Notes under the pieces: generated by a model
Database searches by the model: none
What the model saw: only the letters and a program-made list of their open reading frames with translations
What the model was told of the DNA's origin: nothing
Made by a program: the position numbers and the translations under genes
NCBI GenBank assembly: GCA_020073545.1
Contig: JAIQEZ010000031.1
Span: forward strand, 1 to 49,020
DNA length: 49,020 nucleotides
Source of the DNA: Terriglobia bacterium
Lineage (GTDB): Bacteria > Acidobacteriota > Terriglobia > UBA7540
Direction of reading: 5' to 3'
Shown: one piece after another, positions 9,071 through 18,088 of the stretch
How positions within the stretch are numbered: position 1 is the first letter of the stretch
How the letters are laid out: every line of letters begins with the position of its first letter

Positions 9071-9322
9071 TCAGTCGTGCGACGTCCGATGCCTGGGGGC
9101 GGCGGCAATGTGGATGAGCAGCGGGTGCCCGTCACGGGAATGAAAGACCTCCAACACGACATCCCGACGCTCGGCGTGGACCTCCGAGACGAAGGGCTGC
9201 ATCTCGTCAGATTTTGCCAGGCATCGCAGAGCTTGCGTCATGACCCGGCTTGGGTTCCGCCCTGCGGTGTTCTTTGAGCGGCGGAATCTGAACAGGATTC
9301 CCGGCTTGTAAACAGCCTCCAT
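9071..9322 (-). CDS. Hypothetical small basic protein
   Basis: 83 residues from the ATG at 9322, chosen because AAGGAGG sits six bases upstream; the alternative ATG at 9328 touches that site. Its ribosome-binding site overlaps the stop of the recombinase gene, so the two are translationally coupled. The sequence is basic (FRFRRSKNTAGRNPSRV) and contains VHAERRDVVLEVFHSRDGHPLLIHI, a beta-rich end. No family recognised. Confidence 0.45.
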   Translation of the reverse strand: MEAVYKPGILFRFRRSKNTAGRNPSRVMTQALRCLAKSDEMQPFVSEVHAERRDVVLEVFHSRDGHPLLIHIAAAPRHRTSHD

Positions 9323-9333
9323 TCGCATCCTCC

Positions 9334-9981
9334 TTAGACCATCGACTCGGCGGCAACGGTGACTGGCATGGGTTGAAACTGTTCGACCGGCGCAGACCTC
9401 TGTCGAGCCTCTCGCACCCATCGAACCACGCTGGCCCGGCTTACGCCGTGACGCTTAGAGACCTCAGTGAGGCTGTTGCCGGAGAGACGGTCACGGACGA
9501 TGGCATCACGGTCTACGTCCAGCGGAACCCGCCCGAGCCGATATCCCTCCAGCCGGCGCCGACGCATCCCAGCCTTGATCCTCTCCACGATCAGGGACCG
9601 CTCCAGCTCGGCGATGCAGCCGATGATGGTGACAAACATCCTCCCCATCGGACCCGATGTGTCGATGTTCTCGCGGGCCGAGACGAACTCGATCCCGAGG
9701 TCGTTCAGCTCGTCCATGACCGTCAGAAAATGCTTGACCGACCGGGCAACGCGGTCGAACGCCGCCACCAGGACGATGGAGAACCTGCCGCGGTGGGCAT
9801 CGGCCAGCATGGCGTCCAGCGCCGGCCGCCTTGCCCGGGAGCCGGAGACGCCGACATCCGTATACTCGCGGACGACCTCGAAGCCGCAACGTGCAGCCAG
9901 CTCGCGAAGCTGGTAGAGCTGGGTCTCGACGTGCTGGTCGGGCGTGCTGACCCTGGCGTAGATTGCGGCCTTTTGCGGCAC
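9334..9981 (-). CDS. Serine recombinase (resolvase/invertase family)
   Basis: 215 residues. The resolvase catalytic domain is complete: YARVSTPDQ with nucleophile S12, then YTDVGVSGSRARRPAL, a conserved LVAAFDRVARSV block, and the E-helix region GRMFVTIIGCIAELERSLIVERIKAGM. A C-terminal helix-turn-helix follows (LTEVSKRHGVSRASVVRWV, about 173-191). It is a short resolvase/invertase type, not a large serine integrase. Start is GTG at 9981 with AAGGAGG upstream. It leads a block of nine co-oriented genes and is the likely mover or a resolution enzyme of that block. Confidence 0.93.
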   Translation of the reverse strand: MPQKAAIYARVSTPDQHVETQLYQLRELAARCGFEVVREYTDVGVSGSRARRPALDAMLADAHRGRFSIVLVAAFDRVARSVKHFLTVMDELNDLGIEFVSARENIDTSGPMGRMFVTIIGCIAELERSLIVERIKAGMRRRRLEGYRLGRVPLDVDRDAIVRDRLSGNSLTEVSKRHGVSRASVVRWVREARQRSAPVEQFQPMPVTVAAESMV

Positions 9982-10084
9982 AATGCCTCCTTCAGACGCA
10001 AGAATGGGCTCGGGTCAATCGAGCGCAATCTTCCGGTTTTGGGCAGGTTCTAAAATCTCATGGGGGGTGGCTGGGGACCCAGCG

Positions 10085-10105
10085 ATGCCCTTTATAATAT
10101 ACCTA
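10085..10105. promoter_or_regulatory. AT-rich candidate -10 region between recombinase and flavin-reductase stub
   Basis: TTTATAATATACC contains TATAAT on the plus strand (10093-10098) and TATATTATA on the minus strand, inside an otherwise GC-rich 227-bp spacer. It could serve the leftward recombinase, the rightward flavin-reductase stub, or both. No matching -35 box is evident 16-18 bp away. Confidence 0.3.
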
Positions 10106-10208
10106 GCGGAATCGAGCCTCCTGAAGGATTGTGGGCCTTTCGGCCAGAACAATGGCCAAAAGTTGCCACGATGATCGAGGTGAAGCCGAGCGTGGCTGTG
10201 GGACTCTA

Positions 10209-10290
10209 ATGAAAAATCTACCTCTGTCGAAAGTCTATCAGTTGCTCGAACCGGGCCCCGTGGTCCTGCTGACGACCGCCCGCAGCAGGG
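10209..10290 (+). pseudogene. 5' stub of a flavin reductase gene
   Basis: The ATG at 10209 begins MKNLPLSKVYQLLEPGPVV and continues LLTTAR, the characteristic N-terminus of flavin reductase-like FMN-binding split-barrel proteins (about 190-210 residues when complete). After roughly codon 26 the similarity ends and the frame enters sequence antisense to the DUF499 gene tail. The rest of the gene is not present in the window. It marks a recombination junction at about 10280-10340. Confidence 0.6.
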
Positions 10291-10341
10291 CTGTTCCGCG
10301 GCGACGGACAACCCTCAACGCAAATGAAGCCTGGCGGACTT

Positions 10342-13272
10342 TCACGCGTTTCCTTTCTCGGGCTTGTCGAACGTGGCCTGGACGTCGATACTATCAGCAG
10401 TCTCTTTGGATAGCTTTTCGAGAATATCCTGCATGTCGTCGCGCCCTGAACCAAAGTCCAATTGCAGAGCTGTCTCAAAGGAGCAGCCATCCCCCACGGC
10501 ATTAAAGATCGTTTGCCCTACCGCAAGAGGTTTAAGCGGGTGGGTCGGTTTCAAGTCGTTGGCCAGGAAGTTGACGTTGCCACCGTCTTTTAGGTTTCCG
10601 CTGGCACTCACCGAAAGGGATAGGGCCTCCGCTCCGAGGGGTTGCGCGAGCGTCATCAACTGGGCAGCATCCGCCGGTTTGTGCGCGACAAGCCGTAGGT
10701 GTAGCAACGGCCGCTCGGCTGCATAGTTCAAAATCCGGTCCCAGGTAAACGCTTGGACCTAGGTCAAGGAGGGGGGCGGAGGAGGCGGAAAATCCGGACC
10801 AGGCCCTGCCGTCTCGCCGGGACCTGAAGGCTTCTTGACCGCGTCTATGGTCAGCCACTGCTTCGCGAAGGCAGAATCACTTCGAGTGATCTCAACGTCG
10901 GCGCTCAGCGAAAGCGATGTCAGCGTGTCGGGCATACGCCGCCGTTTGCCCTCCGGCCCGGTGACGCAACCTTTGGCATCATATGCGTTGCCATTAGGCA
11001 ATCGGACCACCAACTTGCCTTCCACAAGCGCTTGCAGAATGGTCTGACGCACCACGCCGCCATCGGGAACCAGGCGCAAGCCTGGTGCACTTAGAAACCT
11101 CTCGTGAACTGCTTTGGCCGTGAACACCTGCGGTCTGTCAGGAATCGGGGTCGTGCCGGGAAGCACATCTTTCAAAAAGAGATTCACATCCAAACAATCG
11201 CCCGGTTCGTAGATTTGTTTCTTCTGGGTCAGGAACTCATTCACGCATTTCTGGCCCTGAGCCTTCTGGAGAATATGCTCATCGGGTACTTGATACTTCT
11301 CTTCAATCGGGGCGACATTGCCACCTGGAAACACCACGCGATCAAAAGCCCGGCACGATTGCAACCGGCTCTGCTTTTGAAGTTCGGGCTTAACCCGTTG
11401 GAGTTGTTCGCGGACAAGCTTCGCGGATTCCCCAGTCTTATGGTCACGCTCGATGGCTTCAGCGGCCATCAATCTCTGGGCGCGGTCAATAGCGTTGTTT
11501 AAGGCGGTATCGGTGGCCGTTACCGCAAGAATTGCGTTGCGAAATCGTCGAGGGAGAGGGGCCTTAGGGTCGCTGTCATCTGAGTACGAACAGACAGACT
11601 TCGCTATCTTCTCGTTCTCGCAGAGCACCAACTGTAAATCGGTTGACTCTGGGACCTGACGGGCGTTCGCTGGCCAAGCGGTCAATTTGAAGATCGGTCC
11701 CGTGAAGTACCCCTGTGCTTCGGCAAGGACGCGGCTTTTTGCGTCCTCGATTGAAATGTCGGACTTCTTCTCATCGATCTGACGGATGATGTTAGGTTCG
11801 TAGCGGAACTGCCACCCTCGACCGCTGGCCATCGGATAGGTATGCCAGCACACTCCGACCAAGCGGTCCAAAGCTTCGGCAGGCTCGGCACCTGCCTCGT
11901 CCGGCCTCAATACCGCCAAGGCAGCTTCCGAGGGATCAAATCCAGCGGTCGGCTGCATGGGAAGACTCTCAAGCAACAACGCAGAAGCCACGCGTGTGTG
12001 GATCCCGCGAGGACTGTCGCCGTCGAGTTCCCTCGCATGTTTCTCAATGTCGGCTGAAATGGAGGCTTTGAAGTTGTCGCGGTTGAGACGACTGAGCAAA
12101 TCGGCCTGGATGCGGGGGCTCGACCAATCAACCTCACCTGCCGAAATCAGCTCGTGGTCTTGTTTGGAATCCCAAACATCTCGAATGATCCTCGCGAATA
12201 ACCGCAGGACACCGCGGCTCTTCTGGAAGTCTTGGAGAGCTCCGAGGCGGTCCTGAGCTGTGTCGAGCAGGCGCGGGTGGAACGGATAGGATTCCACGAT
12301 CCGCTTCGCGTAATCCGCGCCAGAAGCTGCCGCCGGCAACGAGCCAGGAGAATCTTGAGCGACTCGCTGGTACAAACTGTGGTAGGTGGCAGAGGCTGCC
12401 TGCGCATTTGCGGGAATTACACTCTCAAAGAGCCGCCGGACGATCACCTGAGCAGCTTCATTCCCTACAGGATCAAAGTCCGTCATCTTCTTGCCGAGCA
12501 CTTCATGCAAGCTTGTGGCTGCCGCCGCGAGGTCCGCAAGCTTCGCCGCTTCCTTTGCGTACGCGGCTTGACCAGCAGTGTCGGTGACGACAAGCACAGT
12601 CTGCGGCCGTTTACTGACCACCGCGTTCAAAGAATTGAGAAAGCCCAGGAGATTCCCCTGGCCGCGCTCAGAGAGCTTGGCCATGTAGATGACGAGTTCG
12701 TCAAGAAGAATCAGTACCGGCCCCTTGAGGAAAGCAGCTTCAATCTGCGCATCACTCGGAGAGGCTTCAGGATCGTCCGCCTTGCCCAGACTCTTTACCG
12801 CCTTTTCTCCTCCCAGCCGGAAGAAGACTTCTCCCCACAAGCTATGTACCTTTAGGGCGCCGTGAGATGCGAACTGTGGAACGCCGGCCTTGCCAGAATC
12901 AACAGCAACTGCCGTAACACTTTTCGGCCGGCCCGCGGCGGGAAGCAACTCCGTCCCTATGAAGGGATCAGCGATGTGTTTTGACAGGTGCCACAACGCC
13001 ATGAGTGTGTGGGTCTTGCCGCCGCCGAAGCCCGTGCTGAGCCGGATAGTCGCTCCGCCCTCTTTCGGATTATCCAAACGGGCAAAGACGGCCTCTACGA
13101 CCTTACGCAACTGCTGGGCAGGGTGGGTGTTGTGAAAGAATACCTTAGCGTCGGAATACACCTTCGGCGCATTGCCGGCGACGAGGTCACCGAAGTCAGC
13201 CGCGAAGATGGTGTCGTCGAGGTCGCCTTTGAGGACCTCTTTGCGAGGCTTACAGCCGGAAAAGACTCCCAT
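10342..13272 (-). pseudogene. DUF499-type ATPase gene interrupted by one in-frame amber codon
   Basis: Reading leftward from ATG 13272 (AGGGAGG upstream) gives 837 residues, a TAG at 10759-10761, then 138 more residues in the same frame to a TGA at 10342. The protein is a large P-loop ATPase: Walker A GFGGGKT (K86), Walker B VLILLDE (D191-E192), and the DUF499 phrases EVLKGDLDDTIFAADFGDLV and HPAQQLRKVVEAVF. The stretch after the TAG (FTWDRILNYAAERPLLHLRL) continues as the expected C-terminal domain. A proline run (PPPPPP) sits just before the stop. DUF499 ATPases usually stand beside DUF1156 methylases and helicases in putative phage-defence loci; here no partner remains, since a transposase fragment lies upstream and a gene stub downstream. 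Confidence 0.8.
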
Positions 13273-13399
13273 TCGTGGCCTCCCTTATCGGTACATTCGA
13301 GTCGAGGCGGTACAAACCTGTTCCCGAGCACGTTTATCGCGTCCGGAACAAGTAATCTGAAAGGAGAAGAGTATAGCGCAAACCACAGATGGCAGATTC

Positions 13400-14649
13400 G
13401 TAATCACTGCCTGGACCGTCTGCTGCCCCACAAGACGAAACTGGAGCGACATCTGAAGGAACGCTATGGCGAGCTGTTGGGGGCCGAATTCGACGTGCTG
13501 CTCTACGACCTGACGAGCACCTACGTGGAAGGCCAAGCCGCGCAGAATCCGATGCTGCAGCGCGGCTACTCGCGCGATCATCGACCCGACTGCAAGCAGG
13601 TCGTAATCGCGCTGATCGTCAACCCTGAAGGCTTTCCCTTGAGCTATGAAACCTTCGACGGCGACCGCCCGGATGTCACGACGCTGGAAGCGGTCATGCG
13701 CCTGGTGGAACGGAAGTATGGGCGAGCGCGGCGGGTCTGGGTGTTTGACCGCGGCATCGTGAGCGAAGCGAATCTGGCAGCGCTGCGGAAGCGGGGCGGC
13801 CAGTACTTGGTGGGCACGCCCCGGTCGAAGCTGAAGGGGGTGGAACGCCAACTTCTGGAAGGTCCCTGGACGCAAGCGCGCGAACAGGTCGAAGCCCAGC
13901 TGATCCCCATGCCCAGCGGCACCGAGACCTACGTGTTGTGCCGCTCGACGGCGCGGCGGGAAAAAGAACGGGCCATCCGCCGCCGCTTCTCGACGCGCAT
14001 GGAGCGAGCGCTAAAGCATCTGGCGCAGCGAGTGGAGAAGGGACAACTGAAAGACCGGCCGAAGATCGAGCGGCGGCTGGGAAGGATTCAGGCGCGTTAT
14101 CCCCAGGTGGCGGACCTTTACGAAATGAGCCTTAGCGAAACCGCGGGACACCTGGCCTTGAACTGGAAGGAGATCGCGGAGCGCCGGGTCTGGCGTGAGG
14201 CGCGCGAAGGCGCCTACTTGCTGCGTACCAACCTGGAGGGAGCAAGGGCCGAAGAGCTTTGGACCAAGTACATCCAGCTCACCGAAGCCGAGGCCGCCTT
14301 CCGCGCGCTGAAGAGCGAGTTGTCGATCCGACCGTTGTTTCATCAACGCGAGCCTCGCGCGAAGGCTCACATCCTGGTGACGTTTCTGGGCTATGCGCTG
14401 TGGGTGACGTTGAAACACCTGCTCCGGCGGAAACATGCCGCTTGCTCGCCCGCCCAAGCGTTGGCGCTGCTGGCCACGATTCAGAGCGCTGACATCGTTC
14501 TCCCGACCACCGACGGCCGGGAAATTCGCCTGCGGCGTGTCGCAGCCCTAAGCCCCGAACAGCAGCGCCTGCTCACCGACCTTAACATCTCGTTCCCCGA
14601 CCGCATCAATTTGAACTTCGAATGTAGTGTAGACTCGGCCATAGCCTGA
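13400..14649 (+). pseudogene. N-terminally truncated IS1634/IS4-type transposase
   Basis: From about codon 13400 the frame encodes the DDE transposase core of the IS1634 group: CLDRLLPHK, then LYDLTSTYVEG (first Asp), VWVFDRGIVS (second Asp) and YIQLTEAEAAFRALKSEL (Glu), ending DSAIA at 14649. Complete members have a further ~150 N-terminal residues, which are missing. The open frame upstream to 12988 runs antisense through the DUF499 gene and is not transposase. The fragment sits directly upstream of the DUF499 start, so insertion probably removed that gene's original upstream neighbour. Confidence 0.8.
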
Positions 14650-14867
14650 ACTGATTCCAAAACACTTAGCTCGACTCTGATCCCTTTCGTGACGAACTTC
14701 GGCTAGCGACAGCCGGGTACCGTCTGCCAGGAACTCTCGCGGTGGCGGCCAAGCCCACACCTTACTGATTGGCGTGACGGCACCCCGCACCCGGGACTTG
14801 AAGAGGTTTGCGAACACTCAGAGGCTTGAATCTTAAGGAGCCTTCACACCACACAAGACTTCCCGCC

Positions 14868-15896
14868 TCAGAAAAGTCCTCCCAAGTTCAGCACTAGCAC
14901 CGCAACCAGGATGACGACAACCGCTGCTATCAGGAGACTCCTTGTTCTGCGGGAGGTGGCCTTCCATTCACCGGCCAGGATGCCTAAGAGATTCGACGAG
15001 AGAATCATCGCGGTTATGAACAGCGCGTAGCCAAGGGAAGTCCCGTACGTTCCCACCAGCGTGGCGCCGATGCCATATCCCACCATCCCCGAAAGCCACA
15101 GCAAGGCCATGGCAATCGCCAGGAGGGCATCTCTTGTCCAGCCCGGCTTCAGGTACAGGGGCCACGTGGCGTTACGAAACAGCAGCAGGAAACAATAGAT
15201 CAGGTTCGGAATGAAGCCGGCGCCCAGCACGAGCGCCTAGGACGCATACGTCGAGATGACCGGGTTGGCTACCACCTCAACCGCTTTTTGCAGGATTGAG
15301 CCGCTGAAGGCGAATCCCAGGTTGATATTTGACCCGAAGACGCCGGTGAAGATGCAAATCGCAAGCCCGGCCATAAAACTCATCCCCGCTGCTCCCGCGG
15401 CGGCGGCAACAGGCGTCTGCTCCTTTTCTCTCCGACGTCCCGCCATCCCGTACAGGGTAAGGCCGGCAAAGAGGACGGGCATGCTGATGAGCAAGAGGAC
15501 TCCCCTGGCCCGGAACAGGTCAATCGGACTAAGGACTAACAGAGGTACCAGGGACCCCGAGAGACAGGACAGACCCGCTACTACAGCAAAAGCCAGCGCC
15601 ATACCCACAGCACTGATTCCCAAACCGAACGTCACCTGGGCGATGCCCCACAGAAAGCCGAAGATCAAGGGTGCGAGGAGGGCACGCCCCGGAACTCCTC
15701 GGTAAACATCCTGCAGATGTGGCACGAAACCCACCGCCAGCAGCCAAGGGATAACCAGCAACGCTGCGGCGGTAAAAGCCAGCCAGGTATTCTCCCATTT
15801 CCACTGACGCGTGTACTTCATGGGCAGCGGAAAGGCTCCATTTAATGCTCCACTTATAAAAATGACTGCCATACCAAGCCAGAAATGTTCATTCAT
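14868..15896 (-). pseudogene. RhaT-like sugar/proton symporter gene with one in-frame amber codon
   Basis: ATG 15896 opens a 219-residue segment, then TAG at 15237-15239, then 122 more codons in frame to 14868. Read through, the product is 342 residues, the normal RhaT length (344 in E. coli), with about ten hydrophobic helices. RhaT-like phrases are NGAFPLPMKYTRQWKWENTW at the start and ALVLGAGFIPNLIYC right after the stop. Relatives often have Trp at the stop position, so a TGG to TAG change is the simplest explanation. It heads no longer-intact transport step for the adjacent GH59/GH2 genes. Could be a real nonsense mutation or a sequence error. Confidence 0.75.
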
Positions 15897-16085
15897 CGCA
15901 GACTCTCTTTCGGCGCATACGAAGTCCAGGATTTGGAGATTACCGGCTCGTGCTTGCCGGGGCTCCGGATACACATTCTGCTCGTCATAGGCTCCCAGTG
16001 GCGGTCAGTGCCAAGAGCTGGTGGAATGCATGCCATCAACCCGAATGTATGCCGGGTTTTGTTGCTGGAAACCCAACGGGGCCGT

Positions 16086-18047
16086 TCACCTGATCGAGAT
16101 ATTGTCGAACTGTGCCGTGTTCCAGCCTGTGCCGATCCCCGCCATTCCTTTCTTGTGGTTTGTATCGGTGACGTTCGCGACCGAAGCGCCGTCTATGCTT
16201 GCCTGGATCGCAGCGCCCTTGAAGATCAGTGCGAGGTGGTGCCAGGTTTTGAGCGAAAAGGGAAGCTTGCCCGAGGCGAGCTTCACTGGCGCTGCTTTGA
16301 ATCTCGTGCTGTCCAGGCCCCAAGTTCCGTCATGCTGAACGGAAAGGATGTAGCCGCTGACCCAACGCGCCTTCTCATCCTGGAACCAGTCGGCGGAATC
16401 AATACGCCCGGCCAGCGTTACGCTCCCTGGCTCCTCGATCATCGCATCCATGCTGACTTCGTAGTCCGACCAATCGGCGCTGCCAAGAAAAGTAAACGGA
16501 TCCGGGCTGATGCGCATCCACGCAATCAAATGTTGATCGACGACTTGTCGGAGGCAGTTGCCGGGTCGGCCCGTGCAAGCTGCCACCTCAAAAGCCCCGT
16601 CCTGGTCGGCGAAGTATTTCGCAGACTGGCCGAGAGTCCCTTTCTCGAAGTCATCAGAATAGGGAAACGGAAACGGGGTCGGCGGGGGAGGTGTGGCGGT
16701 TCCTTTGCCCTGGCCCACAGTGGTCGTCAAAGAATAAATCGCATCGGGCTCCAGAGTGATGCGGAAAGAGCCACTCTGCGGGGTAATGTCGCTGAGTTTT
16801 TCAAAGGATTTGCCGGCGCTGGTCTCCCACACGTGGATCGTACCAGCCGAAAGGCCGCCGGAGATTTGAAATTCGGCTTCTTGAGGTTCCTTAGCATCGA
16901 TCGTTTCCACAATGACGCTGTAATCGTTGGTGGAGGGAGCTTTGAGCGTCACATAGCTGCCTTGGCCGCTCAGATACCCGCAGCCGTTGTCAAGGTACTG
17001 CCAGCCCGGCTGGGCGAACTGCGTAGTGTGGGCAGTGACCCAGATGGCGGACTGCACGTTGTAATACCCCGACCAAGGTGTGTTGGCGTACATCAAACCG
17101 GAATTGGGAGCCGCAAGGTTATCGTAGTAAGAGGTCACGGGGCTCCAGATTTCCGTCTTGGTCACCTTGCCGTCGATATAGTTTGTGTTGAGGAACTTGG
17201 CCCAGATCCGTGCCCCAGGTTTCCAATCGCGGTGCAGGATGATTCCGGTTCCGTCAAAGGGCTGGTCCTCGCTGGACCACAAGGGCTTCCCGGAGTCCAA
17301 CGCTCCTCCGGTGACGTAGAAATTACCCTTCACGCGCGCGTAGTGCACACTGATCGCATAGACGTCTTTCTTCAGTTCCGGGTCCAGCTTGAAATCATCC
17401 GTGATTTTCCATTGATTCTCATAAAGATCCGCGGCAACTACGTTGGTCGTGAGGCCGTTTGCCAAAAGAGTCTTTTTCAGCAACTTGATATATCCAACAT
17501 CGTAGTTTGTCTCATTCCATATGCCGACATACTCGATATCCAAACCGTGCTGCTTCTTGGCGCCCTGGATAAACTTGACGATATAGTTCGCCATGTCCGG
17601 AGAATAATATTTGCCTTTTCCAATCCAGCCCGGCGCGCCCCACGGCAGAGCGTCCAGCATGATCTCCGGGTTTCTCGCCTTGGCTTCCTTCATCAGCCAC
17701 CACTCATAGCCCCGGCCGTAATTCTCATCGGTACGGGTGCGCATATGGCTTGGTTCAGACCCATCCGTCGAATTGGTGTCACCTCCGACTTCAACCTTCA
17801 GGTGCTGAAGGGACGCTCCGTAATTCGGCTTGAACAGGTAATCCAAGATCTGGCTGCGCTGAGGTTCAGCGTAGTCGATGAGAAGCCGTGATGACGCTCC
17901 GGCGCTGACTCCGCCGATCCCTTCAAATATCCTCCCTTTTCCAGAACCATCGATCTTGATTTCAGTCTTCTGGGTTGGTTTTTGGCAAGATACAAAAGAA
18001 AGAAGCACAAGTGACGTTGCAAGTATCAGAGCAGAATTTCGCTTCAT
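16086..18047 (-). CDS. GH59 glycosidase (galactocerebrosidase family), lipoprotein
   Basis: 653 residues with a lipoprotein-type signal (LLSFVSC, Cys21). The similarity to animal galactocerebrosidase is evident along the whole chain: FEGIGGVSAGASSRLLIDY, EPQRSQILDYLFKPN, GYEWWLMKEAK, then the acid/base glutamate E179 (GIWNE) and the nucleophile E260 (PLWSSE), both conserved. The order is TIM barrel, beta-sandwich (HTTQFAQPGWQYL) and a C-terminal lectin-like domain after the Pro-rich linker (TPPPPTPFPF). Expected to remove beta-galactosyl groups from glycolipids or other galactosides outside the cytoplasm; the bacterial substrate is not known. GGGAGGG lies upstream of the ATG. A paralogue is 41 bp upstream. 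Confidence 0.93.
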   Translation of the reverse strand: MKRNSALILATSLVLLSFVSCQKPTQKTEIKIDGSGKGRIFEGIGGVSAGASSRLLIDYAEPQRSQILDYLFKPNYGASLQHLKVEVGGDTNSTDGSEPSHMRTRTDENYGRGYEWWLMKEAKARNPEIMLDALPWGAPGWIGKGKYYSPDMANYIVKFIQGAKKQHGLDIEYVGIWNETNYDVGYIKLLKKTLLANGLTTNVVAADLYENQWKITDDFKLDPELKKDVYAISVHYARVKGNFYVTGGALDSGKPLWSSEDQPFDGTGIILHRDWKPGARIWAKFLNTNYIDGKVTKTEIWSPVTSYYDNLAAPNSGLMYANTPWSGYYNVQSAIWVTAHTTQFAQPGWQYLDNGCGYLSGQGSYVTLKAPSTNDYSVIVETIDAKEPQEAEFQISGGLSAGTIHVWETSAGKSFEKLSDITPQSGSFRITLEPDAIYSLTTTVGQGKGTATPPPPTPFPFPYSDDFEKGTLGQSAKYFADQDGAFEVAACTGRPGNCLRQVVDQHLIAWMRISPDPFTFLGSADWSDYEVSMDAMIEEPGSVTLAGRIDSADWFQDEKARWVSGYILSVQHDGTWGLDSTRFKAAPVKLASGKLPFSLKTWHHLALIFKGAAIQASIDGASVANVTDTNHKKGMAGIGTGWNTAQFDNISIR

Positions 18048-18088
18048 GAGATTCCCTCCCCATTTTGTCTTGTGGACTGCTCTCCGCG

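Larger units (their letters stand above)
5228..9981 (-). mobile_element. Serine-recombinase-led accessory block
   Basis: Ten genes in one orientation with very short gaps or overlaps, led by a serine recombinase at 9981-9334 and followed by mostly small, cysteine-rich proteins of unknown function and one metallophosphoesterase. The block is wedged between an AraC gene that stops at 5226 and a flavin-reductase stub at 10209. I could not find matching att repeats at the two ends, so the boundaries are approximate and mobility is inferred from the recombinase and the gene content. Confidence 0.45.

Noticed and set aside
12988-13399. Extended N-terminus of the transposase frame
   Set aside because: This part is antisense to the DUF499 gene and does not resemble the N-terminus of IS1634 transposases.
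10759-15239. Stop-codon reassignment (TAG as sense)
   Set aside because: TAG terminates several complete genes in the window, and only two genes are interrupted by it.
15885-17891. 668-codon plus-strand open frame
   Set aside because: It lies antisense to the GH59 gene and the RhaT-like gene start, has no domain or signal and poor composition; the minus-strand GH59 reading is unambiguous.
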